A DNA stretch of 64,000 nt, taken from positions 1 through 64,000 of the forward strand of contig CAYHPY010000001.1 of assembly GCA_964358485.1 (NCBI GenBank), read 5' to 3'. Of the stretch, positions 43,359-52,525 are shown piece after piece. The translations under genes were made by a program, and so were the position numbers. The number at the start of each line of letters is the position of its first letter. Position 1 is the first letter of the stretch. The stretch is from CAYHPY01 sp964358485 (GTDB lineage Bacteria > Elusimicrobiota > Elusimicrobia > UBA1565 > UBA9628). The notes below the pieces were generated by a model. It had not been told where the DNA came from and did no database searches. It worked only from the letters and a program-made list of their open reading frames with translations.

Positions 43359-45893
43359 TTAAAATAGATTCCCCAACCCGAAGTTGATCTGGTAAAGCCT
43401 CTCTCCCGGCCGGTGGTTGAGGCCGTAGCCGTAGTCCAGGCGGATCGGAAACGCGGGGGTCGTGAAGCGCAGGCCGATGCCGACGTTGGTCTTGAGATCC
43501 CGCATGCCGGTGCCGATCCGCATTTTGATGTCCTGAGGCCGGTCCCATGCCGAGCCCATGTCGAAGAAGGCCACCAATTTGACGATGCTTCGCCGCCGCT
43601 CGCGCGCCAAGGGGAATCCGAATTCGACGTTGAGGACCTCGGAAACCTTGCCGCCGGAGGGAAACCCCACCTCTCCGGACGCCGCGTAGCCCCGCAGGGA
43701 GTCCTGTCCGCCCACGAAGAAGCGCTCGTTGACCGGCACCACCTTTGTCGGGCCGAACGGGGTGATGTAGGAAAGGCGGTTGAGCATCGCCAGCACGAAA
43801 GGGTAGTCCGCGATGGAGAAGACCGTGTGGTAGATCGAGTTGTTGAGGGACGGCTTGAAGAAATGGATGTGGCCCCCGACCGGCCCGCCGGAGAATTGGG
43901 CGCCCAGGGAGTGCCGGCTGCCGCGGGTCGTGTCCCAGATGTTGTCCCGGGTGTCCCGGGCCATGGCCGCGCCCACGACCGACTGCACCTGGGTCCCCTC
44001 GGAAAGGATTCCCCGGAAGAGGTCTTGGACGCTGTCGATGGTGATTTGCCGGTAGGTGTAGGCCAGGTCCAGGTGGTACTTGTCGGCTTGGAACCGCGGC
44101 CCGAGGTTGATCGAGCCGCCGCGCTGTTTGAGGGTGTAGGCCGAGAGCGAGGTCTGGAAAGGCTGAATCCGCCGGTTGTTGAAGACCTCCAGGCCGAGGC
44201 TCGTGGATTTGTCCGACTTCCAGGGGGTCCAGGAATAGGCGTCCAGCCAGGGCATGTAATAGGAGACGGTGAAGTCCTGAACCCGGCCGCCGAACTGCCA
44301 CTGGACGTTGCTGCGGTGCGCCACGCCCCAGAGATTCATGTGGGCCAAGGAAAGCGTTCCGATGAAGCCGTCCACCGAGGAGAAGGCCGCCCCGGCCGTC
44401 AGCAGGCCCGGCTTGCCTTCCACCACGTCGAAGATCACGTCCACCTTTTCCGGGTCCGGGCGGGGCTGGAGGTCCACCCCCACGTCATCGATGAACCCCA
44501 GGTTCATGATCCGCTCGCGGCTGCGCCGGATGCGGGAGGCCGAGAAGGCCTCGCCCGGCTTGACGATCAATTCGCGCTTGAGGACCCGGGTCTTAGTGGC
44601 CTTGTTGCCCTCCAAGTCCACGTGGTCGATGTAGACGATGTTGCCTTCCGTGACCTTGTACTCCACGTCCATGAGGTCGGTCTTGGGGTTGAGGGTCTTG
44701 TTCGGCTTGACCCGGGCGTGGAGGCGTCCTTTCTCGGCGTAGAGCTCCTGCACGCCGCGGACGGTCTCTTCGTAGCGCTCCTGGTTGAAGATCTTGCCCC
44801 GGCGGTACTCGATGGCCTTGGCCAGCTCGGTCGAGGTGTAGATGATGTTGCCCGAGAAGGAACTGTCGCCGAACTTGTACTGCCGCCCCTCGGTCAGCGG
44901 GATGACGATGGTGATCTCGGTCTTGTCCGGGTTGTAGGTCCAGGCGGCCGAGCCCACGGACACGTCCAGGTAGCCGTTGTTGAGGTAGAAGGTCTCGATT
45001 TTTTTGACGTCCTCGGGCAGTTCCTTTTCCAAAAAGACCTTTTTCCGGCGGTTTTTCATCTGCTTGAGGACCTTCTTGGGCTTGAAGGATTTGACCGTCT
45101 CGATGCGGATTTCCTTGATCTTGGATTTGGGGCCCTCGACGATGGTGTAGATGACGTCGGCCATCATGGTGGAGGTGTCCAGGTCCACGCGCGAGCTGAC
45201 CGTGGCCTCCAGGAAGCCCTTGTCCTTGTATTTCTCGAGAATCTTGTCCTCGTCCTCCCGCAGCTTGATGGAATCGACGGGGTCCTTGGCTTTGATGGTG
45301 GCCGCGTCGCCCAGGGTGCCTTTGCCGACCTTCTTGTTGCCTTCGAAAATGATCTTCCGGGCCAGGGGTTTTTCCTTGACGATGAAGGTGAGCAGAATCT
45401 GGTGTTCGGCCCCGGCCACCTTCCGGAAATTCTCCGGGATGGGCTTGTCGGTCAGGGTCACGTCGGCCTGGACGCGCTCGAAGTTTCCCAGGCCGTAGAT
45501 GGACTGGATGTCGCGGTCCAGGTCGGGCTTGTCGTAAAGATCGCCCTTTTTGGCCTTGACCTGGGAGCGAACTACCGTGAATTTGACGTTCTTGTTGCCC
45601 TGGACGGCGATTTCGCCCAGCACCCAGGGGCGGGGGACCTCGGGGGACTCAAGGGCGGCGGCCGTGGAGACCGCGACCGCGGCGGTGGAAAGGTTCACCC
45701 CGGAGGCGGCGGAGGAGGAGACCCAAACCGCGGTTTGCGTGGAAATCGCGGTAAAAGTCGAGATCGCGGGGATGCCGGGGAGGGTGATGGTGGAGACTTG
45801 GGGCGGCGTTACGGCGGTGCCGGTGGACGCCGCCGGCACGGCCGGTTGGGACCAGGCCGCCGCCGCCAGGAGAATCCGCATGGCAAGTATCAT
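43359..45893 (-). CDS. bamA: Outer-membrane protein assembly factor BamA
   Basis: An 844-residue Omp85 protein, the core of the machine that inserts beta-barrels into the outer membrane. A signal sequence is followed by a Ser/Thr/Ala-rich linker (to about residue 90), then a run of POTRA domains (GEIAVQGNKNVKFTVVR, KIIFEGNKKVGKG, KEIRIETVKSFKPKK, DSSFSGNIIYTS, DHVDLEGNKATKTRV), five in all, and the C-terminal barrel with the lid-lock DSLRGY and a terminal GLGNLF. ATG 45893 or the ATG four codons later may be used; both have GGAG upstream. It is the first gene of the operon that continues to ompH and lpxD. Confidence 0.96.
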   Translation of the reverse strand: MILAMRILLAAAAWSQPAVPAASTGTAVTPPQVSTITLPGIPAISTFTAISTQTAVWVSSSAASGVNLSTAAVAVSTAAALESPEVPRPWVLGEIAVQGNKNVKFTVVRSQVKAKKGDLYDKPDLDRDIQSIYGLGNFERVQADVTLTDKPIPENFRKVAGAEHQILLTFIVKEKPLARKIIFEGNKKVGKGTLGDAATIKAKDPVDSIKLREDEDKILEKYKDKGFLEATVSSRVDLDTSTMMADVIYTIVEGPKSKIKEIRIETVKSFKPKKVLKQMKNRRKKVFLEKELPEDVKKIETFYLNNGYLDVSVGSAAWTYNPDKTEITIVIPLTEGRQYKFGDSSFSGNIIYTSTELAKAIEYRRGKIFNQERYEETVRGVQELYAEKGRLHARVKPNKTLNPKTDLMDVEYKVTEGNIVYIDHVDLEGNKATKTRVLKRELIVKPGEAFSASRIRRSRERIMNLGFIDDVGVDLQPRPDPEKVDVIFDVVEGKPGLLTAGAAFSSVDGFIGTLSLAHMNLWGVAHRSNVQWQFGGRVQDFTVSYYMPWLDAYSWTPWKSDKSTSLGLEVFNNRRIQPFQTSLSAYTLKQRGGSINLGPRFQADKYHLDLAYTYRQITIDSVQDLFRGILSEGTQVQSVVGAAMARDTRDNIWDTTRGSRHSLGAQFSGGPVGGHIHFFKPSLNNSIYHTVFSIADYPFVLAMLNRLSYITPFGPTKVVPVNERFFVGGQDSLRGYAASGEVGFPSGGKVSEVLNVEFGFPLARERRRSIVKLVAFFDMGSAWDRPQDIKMRIGTGMRDLKTNVGIGLRFTTPAFPIRLDYGYGLNHRPGERLYQINFGLGNLF

Positions 45894-45953
45894 CTCCGGG
45901 CGTCCCGGAGATGCCTAAAATCCGTGGAAAAAGTCACGCCGTCAGAGTATACT

Positions 45954-45989
45954 AAAAAGGAAGGGCCCCAAGCGGGGCCCTTCCTTTTT
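45954..45989. terminator. Bidirectional intrinsic terminator
   Basis: Arms AAAAAGGAAGGGCCCC (45954-45969) and GGGGCCCTTCCTTTTT (45974-45989) are a perfect 16-base inverted repeat with an AAGC loop. The outer A/T runs give a T-tract on both strands. On the minus strand it follows the inositol operon (stop at 46032) and separates it from bamA. Confidence 0.88.
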
Positions 45990-46031
45990 GCCTCTCTTGT
46001 TCCGTTTTCTCTATTGTTTTTCTGTATTTTT

Positions 46032-47456
46032 TTATTTCGGCGTCAGCCGTTTCCCCGGCTTGTTGGCCGGTTTCAGGGCTTTCTTCGGCGGCGTCGCCGG
46101 CTCCGGGGTCCCCAACTCCGGGTCGTAGTAATCCAAGCCGGAATGGTCCAGCACTTCCTCGCCCATCAACAGGCGCAGGGTGTTCTTGAGCTTCAAGTGC
46201 TGGATGAACAGGTCGTGCTCGGGCTGAAGGTCCGGGCGGCATTGGGGGGACTTGAAGTAGAAGGACAGCCACTCCTGGATGCCCTTGAGGCCCGCCCGCT
46301 TGGCCAGGTCCATGAAGAGCACCAGGTCCAGGACGATCGGCGCGGCCAGAATCGAGTCCCGGCAGAGGAAGTTGATCTTGACCTGCATGGGGTACCCCAG
46401 CCAGCCCGCGATGTCGATGTTGTCCCAGCCTTCCTTGGCGTCGCCGCGGGGGGGGTAATAGTCGATGCGGACCTTGTGGTGGTACTTGCCGTAGAGCTCC
46501 GGATACAGGGCGGGCTCCAGGATGGTGTCCAACACCGACATCTTGCTGAGTTCCTTGGTTTTGAAGGAGCCCGGGTCGTCGAGGACCTCGCCGTCCCGGT
46601 TGCCCAAAATGTTCGTCGAGTACCAGCCGCGCAGGGCCAGCATCCGGGCCTTGAGCATGGGGGCGATGGTGGTCTTCATCAGAGTCTGGCCGGTCTTGAA
46701 GTCCTTGCCGCCGATGGGGGCGCCGGTCTTTTCGGCCAATTCGACCAGGGCCGGGACGTCGCCGCTCAAGTTGGGGGCTCCGTTGGCGTAGGGGATGCCC
46801 TGGGAGACCGCGGCGTAGGCGTAGATCATGGATGGGGGGATGTCCGGGGAGTCGGCTTTCATCGCCGCTTCCAGGCCCGCCAGGGACTCGTGGGCCGGGG
46901 AGTCCTTGGGCAGGACTTCCGTGGACCCGCACCAGACCATGACCAAGCGGTCCACGCCGGTCCGCTTTTTAAAGCTTTGGATGTCGGCGATCACCTGCTG
47001 GGCCAGCTCCCAGCGCGTGGCTTTTTTCTTGGCGTTGGTGGCCTTGAGGTTCTTGATGTAGGCCGGATCAAAGACCGCCGTCATGGGCTTGATCTGCTCG
47101 AGCGCCGCCTTGACCGGCTCGATCTGGGTCCGTTCCAGCACGCCGCACTTGAGCGCCGCTTCCCACATGTTGTCGGGGAACAGGTCCCAGCCCCCGAACA
47201 CCAGGTCCTTGAGGCCCGCCAAGGGCACGAAATCCTTGATGAGGGGGTGTCGGTCCTCATAGCGCTTGCCCAGGCGGATGGTCTGCAGTTGGGTGACCGA
47301 GCCGATGGGCGTGCCCAGGCCGCGCCGGCAGAGCTCGACGCCGGCGATGAAGGTGCTGGTGACGGCGCCCATGCCGGGAAGCAGGACTCCGAGTTTTCCG
47401 CGCGCGGGAAGAATCCGTTGGGGTTTTGCGCCCGAGCCGCCGTTTCCGGTTTTCAT
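46032..47456 (-). CDS. ino1: Myo-inositol-1-phosphate synthase
   Basis: A 474-residue NAD-dependent synthase that turns glucose 6-phosphate into inositol 3-phosphate. The family core is clear: APIGGKDFKTGQTLMKTT with the catalytic lysines, RGWYSTNILGNRDGEVL, and KVRIDYYPPRGD. The N-terminal Rossmann segment VLLPGMGAVTSTFIAGVE is in place. The C-terminal 35 residues are Pro/Lys-rich. The ATG at 47456 has GAGAGG nine bases upstream; a TTG nine bases earlier lies too close to that site. It is the last gene of a seven-gene operon; a strong terminator follows. It supplies the inositol phosphate for the upstream-encoded nucleotidyl- and phosphotransferases. Confidence 0.95.
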   Translation of the reverse strand: MKTGNGGSGAKPQRILPARGKLGVLLPGMGAVTSTFIAGVELCRRGLGTPIGSVTQLQTIRLGKRYEDRHPLIKDFVPLAGLKDLVFGGWDLFPDNMWEAALKCGVLERTQIEPVKAALEQIKPMTAVFDPAYIKNLKATNAKKKATRWELAQQVIADIQSFKKRTGVDRLVMVWCGSTEVLPKDSPAHESLAGLEAAMKADSPDIPPSMIYAYAAVSQGIPYANGAPNLSGDVPALVELAEKTGAPIGGKDFKTGQTLMKTTIAPMLKARMLALRGWYSTNILGNRDGEVLDDPGSFKTKELSKMSVLDTILEPALYPELYGKYHHKVRIDYYPPRGDAKEGWDNIDIAGWLGYPMQVKINFLCRDSILAAPIVLDLVLFMDLAKRAGLKGIQEWLSFYFKSPQCRPDLQPEHDLFIQHLKLKNTLRLLMGEEVLDHSGLDYYDPELGTPEPATPPKKALKPANKPGKRLTPK

Positions 47457-47469
47457 GATTTTCAACCTC

Positions 47470-48624
47470 TCAAGTCGTTTGGGATTGGCTCACGGCGGAG
47501 GACGACTGCCCGCGAGGAAGCAGGGTCACCGCCAGGAACAGGGGGGCGCCGATGGCGCCCGCCCATAAGAAATAGTAGGTCCAGCCGAAACCGGCCATGA
47601 CCAGCAAAAGGTAGATGAAATCCCGCTGGGCCAGAAATTGCTCGATTTTTTGGATCAGGGAGTCCGCGTTTTCCTCCGGGTCGGGCAGGCCCTCGCGGCG
47701 CGCGCGCAGGCTGGACAGCTTCCGGGCGTAGGCCCGGGCCGCCGACCCGATGATTCCGGCCCCCGCGGCCAGGCCCAGAACCAGGGCGGCGGGGCGGCTT
47801 CCGGCCCGGATAAATCCCAGGGCCAGGCAGGCGAACAGCGAGATGTGGACAAGGTTGTCTCCCCAGAAGTCGATGTCGGCGCCGAAATCGGATTCCTGGA
47901 AGCGGATTCGGGCCAGCTCGCCGTCGCAGCCGTCCAGGACGGAGTGCAGCCAGACGAGCGCGGCCCCGACCATTCCCGCCGCCGCCCCCGGGGCCAGAAA
48001 GCAGAAGGTTCCGAGAAGGCCGATGATGGAGCTTAGGACCGTCATTTGATTGGGGCTGACCGGGCGGTCGATGATCGCGCGGGTGAAGGCCAGGGAGATG
48101 TAGCGGTCAAAATTGCGGGCCATGAAGCCGTCCTGGGATTTAAATCCCAGGGATAACAGCCAATCCTGCACCGGGCCTTCGTCCATCGGCAGTTGGAGCA
48201 GGACGGTCGAGCCGTCCGGGAGCGGCTGTTTGCGAAACGCGGCGGCATCCTCGGTCCGGAAGGGGATCACCTGGATCACCGAGACGTCGGAGGCGTCGTG
48301 GAGGGAGACATGGACCGGGTAGCCGGCGCCGGCGACGTAGCGCAGGGTTTCCTCACGGATGAAATAGTCCCCGGAGATGGCCAGGTAGGGGGGCTCGAAG
48401 CTCAGTTCCTCATCGCCCCGGCGCGCGGCCCAATTGACCTCGAGGCCCGCGGGCGGGCGCAAGGCGGCGAGGCGTTCCTCCGAGGGCCGCCGGCCCGCGA
48501 TCCAGACCCTTTTGAGCCCGGCGCGCTTGAGGGTGTGGAGCTGGCGCTCCAGGACCGAGAGTCCGGCCGTCCGCTCGAAGGGCAGCTTCTCCCGGTTGAC
48601 CCAGATGACCGCGTTTTCGATCAT
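47470..48624 (-). CDS. CDP-alcohol phosphotransferase with degenerate nucleotidyltransferase domain (DIPP-synthase-like)
   Basis: A 384-residue protein. Residues 1 to about 165 resemble a nucleotidyltransferase fold (NAVIWVNREKLPFERT, LERQLHTLKRAGLKRVWIAG) but lack the GxGxR...PK site. The membrane part opens with DRYISLAFTRAIIDRPVSPNQMT and has the CDP-alcohol motif in LDGCDGELARIRF, followed by GADIDFWGD (DGxxAR and GxxxDxxxD). The layout matches the IPCT/DIPPS fusions that make di-inositol phosphate in thermophiles, except that the N-terminal half seems inactive and a separate cytidylyltransferase-like gene is present (51818). The ATG at 48624 overlaps the preceding stop. The product is probably an inositol phosphodiester or inositol lipid. 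Confidence 0.85.
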   Translation of the reverse strand: MIENAVIWVNREKLPFERTAGLSVLERQLHTLKRAGLKRVWIAGRRPSEERLAALRPPAGLEVNWAARRGDEELSFEPPYLAISGDYFIREETLRYVAGAGYPVHVSLHDASDVSVIQVIPFRTEDAAAFRKQPLPDGSTVLLQLPMDEGPVQDWLLSLGFKSQDGFMARNFDRYISLAFTRAIIDRPVSPNQMTVLSSIIGLLGTFCFLAPGAAAGMVGAALVWLHSVLDGCDGELARIRFQESDFGADIDFWGDNLVHISLFACLALGFIRAGSRPAALVLGLAAGAGIIGSAARAYARKLSSLRARREGLPDPEENADSLIQKIEQFLAQRDFIYLLLVMAGFGWTYYFLWAGAIGAPLFLAVTLLPRGQSSSAVSQSQTT

Positions 48625-49640
48625 CGCAGGGCCGCCACCGCCGGACGGCTCCGGGTCGCCGGGGCGTAGATCTTGCGAAGGGCCGAAACGCAAAAACGAG
48701 CTTCCTTCAAGTTCTCGAAACGCCTGCGGGGCTGGGAAAGTTCGGCGTGAAAATCCGCCAGCATGGCGGCCAGCCACTCCGGGTGGGCCGAGCCCGCGGA
48801 GATTTTTTCCGGGAAGTCGAACCGCTCTTGCCGGCCGTCCCGCCGGAGGATGAGATGGTCGTCCCGGAGCTCCAGGACTCCCTTGCGCCCCTCGATGAGG
48901 CCCCCATTGGAGCGCTCGGCGGCGCGCCAAGTCAGCCGGAGCAGGGCCGAGGCGGAGGGAAACTTCAGCAGGACCGTGGCCTCCTCCTCCACGGCGTCGG
49001 GCCCGGGCCGGCGAAGATCGGCGGAAATTCCGACGGGGTCCTCGCCGATCAGGCGGAAGATCTGGTAGAGGGCATGCCAGCCGTGGTCGACCGCGATGCC
49101 CCCTCCGGAGAGCGCGGCTTGGGCGCGCCAGGAGCCCGGGTTGGCCTGTCCGGCGGGCTGGGTGCGCAGGGTGTGGAGCTCGACGTGGGAGATTTTCCCC
49201 AAGGCGCCGCCTTGGACGAGCTCGGCGGCCTTGAGCCAGAGCGGGGAGAACGCCCAGTTGTGGACGGTGAAGACCGTTTTGCCCCGGCGCCGGGCCGAGG
49301 CCTCGATTTTCTCCAAGTCGGGGAGTCCGAGGGCCAGGGGTTTTTCGCAGAGCACGTGAAGGCCGCGGCTGAGCGCCTGGAGGACCAGGGGGGCGTGGGA
49401 GGAGGGAGGGGTGGCGATGACGACGAAATCCAGGGCGGACTCGGAACGGAAAAGGGAAGCCCCGTCGGGATAGAAACGAGCCTTGGGGAGAAGAATGCGG
49501 GCCCGGTCCAAACGGGAGGCAACGGAATCGGCAACGGAATCCAAACGGAAATGGACATTCCCGGCAAAGCCGGGAACGTGGGCCATCTCCACCACCTGCC
49601 CAAAGCCGATGAGGCCGCCGCGCCAGATTCTGTCAGCCAT
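48621..49640 (-). CDS. Gfo/Idh/MocA-family dehydrogenase in inositol operon
   Basis: A 339-residue oxidoreductase. GLIGFGQVVEMAHVPGF is the Rossmann motif, LCEKPLALG holds the catalytic lysine, and VDHGWHALYQI the active-site histidine, as in inositol 2-dehydrogenases and related enzymes. It overlaps the aminotransferase gene by eight bases and the CDP-alcohol phosphotransferase gene by four. In this context oxidation of an inositol or inositol-phosphate hydroxyl to a ketone, for the neighbouring aminotransferase, is the simplest reading, but the family is broad and the substrate is not shown. It is distinct from the Gfo protein of the lpx operon. Confidence 0.82.
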   Translation of the reverse strand: MADRIWRGGLIGFGQVVEMAHVPGFAGNVHFRLDSVADSVASRLDRARILLPKARFYPDGASLFRSESALDFVVIATPPSSHAPLVLQALSRGLHVLCEKPLALGLPDLEKIEASARRRGKTVFTVHNWAFSPLWLKAAELVQGGALGKISHVELHTLRTQPAGQANPGSWRAQAALSGGGIAVDHGWHALYQIFRLIGEDPVGISADLRRPGPDAVEEEATVLLKFPSASALLRLTWRAAERSNGGLIEGRKGVLELRDDHLILRRDGRQERFDFPEKISAGSAHPEWLAAMLADFHAELSQPRRRFENLKEARFCVSALRKIYAPATRSRPAVAALR

Positions 49641-50967
49641 GCCGCTTGTAGACCGCCATTAGGGATTCTTCCAGGATGTCGGCCCCGCGCATCGCTTCAT
49701 CATGCGTGATGACCAGCGGGGGGTTGATCCGCAGGGAGGCGTTATAGGCCATGGTGACCAATCCTCGGGACAGCGCGGTCTCGAAGATTTCCCGGCAGAT
49801 CGGCGCGGGCAGGGGCTCCTTGGTCTTGGGGTTCTTGACCAGTTCGACGCCGATGAGCAGCCCTTTGCCGCGGACGTCGCCGATCCAGGGAAGGCGGCCC
49901 GCCATGGCCTGCAGGCGCTTGAGAAGCGCGGCGCCGACCTTGCGGGAATTCTCGACCAGTTTTTCGGAGAGGATGATCGACAGGGCCGCGTCGCAGGCCG
50001 CCGAGGCCAGGGGATTGCCGCCGTAGCTCGACGAGGACCCCGAGGGGGCGGCCCAGGGCAGGGAGCTGGCGGTCTCGGTGGAGGCGATGACGCCCGACAC
50101 CGGAAAGCCCCCGGCGATGCCCTTGCCGACCGTCATGATGTCGGGAACGACCCCGTCGTGCTCGCAGGCAAACATGGCCCCGGTCCGGCCGAAGCCCGTG
50201 ATCATCTCGTCGGCGATCAGCAGGGCCTCCTGCTCGCGGCAAAGGTCCTTGAGGCTTTTTAGAAATCCCGCCGGAGGGATGACGTTTCCCGCCGTCCCTT
50301 GAATCGGCTCGACGATGATCGCGGCCAGGGCCCCGGAGGTCGCGCGGCGCAGGGTTTGCCGGAGGAAATCCAGGCAGTGGCCCGCGCAGTCATGCTCGCC
50401 GGAGGCTCCGAAGGGGCAGCGGTAGGGATTGGGATAAGGGGAGAGGTAAACCCCGGGCATGAGCGGCCCCAGGCCGTGCTTGAAGGCGTCGCCCAGCAGG
50501 CCCAGCACGCCGCCCGTCTTGCCGTGGAAGCCTCCCCAGAAGGAGACGACCTCGAATTTCTTGGTCCGGCTCTTGGCCAGGCGCAGGGCCGCCTCGACGG
50601 CTTCGGCCCCGGAGGAATAAAGCTGAATCCGGTTCAGGTCCCCGGGGGTGACCTTTGCCAGGTTCTTGACGAAGGAAAGCCGGGCCTTGGTCGTGAAGCT
50701 TCCCACCGTCAAGCGCGCGGCCTGCTCGGCCAAGCGCCGGGCGTACTCGGGGTGGCCGTGGCCGACTGAGGCCACGCAGATGCCCGCCACGAAATCCAGG
50801 TACTCGCGCCCGTCCTCATCCTTGAGGACGCAGCCGCGGCCGCTCTCCATGGCCAGTTTGGAGTACAGGGCGATCGATTGCAGGCCCGGGGCCAGGTAAT
50901 CCTGTTCCTCCTCGAAGAGGGCCAGGGATTTGGGTCCCGCGGAAAAGGCCGCCGCCGAGCGCTTCAT
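49633..50967 (-). CDS. Class III PLP-dependent aminotransferase
   Basis: A 444-residue aminotransferase of the ornithine/GABA type. Family signs are SSGAEAVEAALRLAK, FWGGFHGKT, IVEPIQGTAG, ADEMITGFGRTG with Asp253, and GKGIAGGFPVSG with the PLP-binding Lys282. An insert with three cysteines (YRCPFG..HDCAGHC, about residues 182-198) is present, as in some GABA-type enzymes. It overlaps the ATP-grasp gene (ATGA) and the Gfo dehydrogenase gene. Together with that dehydrogenase it could replace an inositol hydroxyl with an amine; class III aminotransferases also act on oxidised sugars in aminoglycoside pathways. The substrate is inference. Confidence 0.85.
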   Translation of the reverse strand: MKRSAAAFSAGPKSLALFEEEQDYLAPGLQSIALYSKLAMESGRGCVLKDEDGREYLDFVAGICVASVGHGHPEYARRLAEQAARLTVGSFTTKARLSFVKNLAKVTPGDLNRIQLYSSGAEAVEAALRLAKSRTKKFEVVSFWGGFHGKTGGVLGLLGDAFKHGLGPLMPGVYLSPYPNPYRCPFGASGEHDCAGHCLDFLRQTLRRATSGALAAIIVEPIQGTAGNVIPPAGFLKSLKDLCREQEALLIADEMITGFGRTGAMFACEHDGVVPDIMTVGKGIAGGFPVSGVIASTETASSLPWAAPSGSSSSYGGNPLASAACDAALSIILSEKLVENSRKVGAALLKRLQAMAGRLPWIGDVRGKGLLIGVELVKNPKTKEPLPAPICREIFETALSRGLVTMAYNASLRINPPLVITHDEAMRGADILEESLMAVYKRHG

Positions 50968-51830
50968 CGCGTGTCCGCCAGTTCCCCGCGGAGCAGGCGC
51001 AGGCGGGAGCTCAGCTTCCAGGCGATCTGCCGGCAGGCCTCCCCGCGGACCTTGGCGAAGCTAGGCCAGGAGTTGACGTCGATCAAGGTGACGGTTCCCG
51101 AGGGGGAGACGATGGCGTCCCCGCCGAAAATCTCCAGGCCCAGGGCCGCCGCGCCCTTGGCGGCCAGCGCCGCCAGGTGGTCGATGACAAACGGGATTCG
51201 TCGGGCAGTTTCCGGATCGTGGTAGAACCAGGTGAACCACTGGCCCGGACCGACGCCGTAGAACTTGATCAGGTCCCCGTCGAGATGCTGCTGGAGCACC
51301 AGATGGGCGATTTCCCGCTGGGCGAAGTCCGCGCGGATCATTTCCGCCTCGGCGGCGTCGCGCGCGAAAACCACGTCGTGGCTGCAGGTGTTGTGGACGT
51401 CGCCGCGTTTGACCCAGAAGCCGGAGGGCGCCTGGAAGGCCGTCGGGGCCAGGGGGCCCGGGATGGAGGCGGGCAGGATCTGCGTCGGCGGGAAGGTGAT
51501 GGTCCGGTCCTTCGAGAACGCGTCGACCATCCGGGTCCGGTAGCAGGAGAGGACCGCGTCGGGAGGATTGAGCACCAGCGGGCCGCCTTGCGCGGGGGAC
51601 GGCAACGCCTTGAGCCGCATCAGGCGGGAGTAGGACTCGCACATGGGGACGATGAGATCCCAACCGTTGAGGTCCGCGGAGTCGGCCTCTTCGGGGGTCA
51701 GCAGTTCCGTGCGGATGCGCAAGCCGTCCAGCTCGCCCATGACCGCCCGCAGGATCAGGGCGTCGTCATCCTCGCGGGCCGGCGAGTTGGTCAGCTCCCG
51801 GTATATTCCCAACGCCTTCAAGCTTTCCAT
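50964..51830 (-). CDS. ATP-grasp enzyme resembling inositol phosphate kinases
   Basis: A 288-residue ATP-grasp protein. Recognisable elements are FWVKRGDVHNTCSHDV, LVLQQHLDGDLIKFYGVG, then LGLEIFGGDAIVSPSG and LIDVNSWPSF, the metal-binding end of the fold. The arrangement of a VQ-type strand, a GDLIKFYGVG block and a DVN-PSF ending recalls inositol 1,3,4-trisphosphate 5/6-kinase (ITPK), although RimK-like ligases share parts of it. The ATG at 51830 has GGAGGGG just upstream and overlaps the nucleotidyltransferase gene by 13 bases. Depending on subtype it would phosphorylate an inositol or ligate an amino acid to an amine; I cannot decide by eye. Confidence 0.72.
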   Translation of the reverse strand: MESLKALGIYRELTNSPAREDDDALILRAVMGELDGLRIRTELLTPEEADSADLNGWDLIVPMCESYSRLMRLKALPSPAQGGPLVLNPPDAVLSCYRTRMVDAFSKDRTITFPPTQILPASIPGPLAPTAFQAPSGFWVKRGDVHNTCSHDVVFARDAAEAEMIRADFAQREIAHLVLQQHLDGDLIKFYGVGPGQWFTWFYHDPETARRIPFVIDHLAALAAKGAAALGLEIFGGDAIVSPSGTVTLIDVNSWPSFAKVRGEACRQIAWKLSSRLRLLRGELADTR

Positions 51831-52525
51831 GTCCCCTCCGACTGCTTCAGAAATTCCTCGGCCGCCGCCAAATCCTCGGGGCGGTCCACGTCGATGGTTT
51901 TGCCCAGGTCCACGCCGGCCACGGGGGCGCCCTCCGCGATCAGGCTCCCCAGGTAGGAGCGCAGGTTCGGGTAGGCCGCGGCCGCCGGCAGGCGGCGGGC
52001 CAGTTCCGGGTCCAACCGATAGAGGCCGGCCGTCGCGAATTTTTTCCCCTGGGCGTTTTCGCCCAGGGCCGAGATCCGGCCATTTTCGTCGAGGTCGGCC
52101 CATAGGGGTTTCTCGTCGTTGATATAACTGCTGACCCCGAGGGCATTTGTATAACGCCCGGGGTCGATCATTCGTTCCAGGGCGGCGGGGGGCAGGAGGC
52201 AATCGACGGTGGAGATGACAAACGGCTCATCGCCCAATTCGGCCAAAGTTCCGGCGACGAGCCGGAAGCTCTCCCAAGACGATTTCGTGTCCGCCTTTAA
52301 AAAGATAAGTTCCGTACCCCTAAATTCCGTTTCCAGAAATTTTTTCACCGCCGTTCCTCTGCTGTTTATTAGGACCACGATCTTTTTCATGCCCGCCGCC
52401 AAAAGCCCCCGCACGACCCAGCCGATCAGCGGAACGCCCGCCACCGGGACCAAAGGTTTGGGCAGGCCGGGATGAGCCCCGGCCAGGCGGACTCCGTCTC
52501 CGGCGGCGATGATCCCCGCGTTCAC
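51818..52525 (-). CDS. Sugar/inositol-phosphate nucleotidyltransferase (IPCT-like)
   Basis: A 235-residue nucleotidyltransferase starting at GTG 52525, overlapping the HAD gene stop (GTGA). The N-terminus GIIAAGDGVRLAG then PKPLVPVAGVPLIGW is the GxGxR...PK nucleotide site. ISTVDCLLPPAAL supplies the metal-binding aspartate segment. The C-terminus has IDVDRPEDLAAAEEFL, as in CTP- or GTP-using enzymes of about 230 residues. Beside ino1 and a CDP-alcohol phosphotransferase, a CTP:inositol-1-phosphate cytidylyltransferase role is likely. It would supply the active half missing from the degenerate domain of the 47470 protein. Confidence 0.85.
   Translation of the reverse strand: MNAGIIAAGDGVRLAGAHPGLPKPLVPVAGVPLIGWVVRGLLAAGMKKIVVLINSRGTAVKKFLETEFRGTELIFLKADTKSSWESFRLVAGTLAELGDEPFVISTVDCLLPPAALERMIDPGRYTNALGVSSYINDEKPLWADLDENGRISALGENAQGKKFATAGLYRLDPELARRLPAAAAYPNLRSYLGSLIAEGAPVAGVDLGKTIDVDRPEDLAAAEEFLKQSEGTWKA

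Noticed and set aside
43413..47600. A very long plus-strand open frame of about 1,395 codons antisense to bamA and ino1
   Set aside because: The minus strand holds unmistakable bamA and ino1; the antisense frame is an effect of GC-rich codon use and its translation has no domain.
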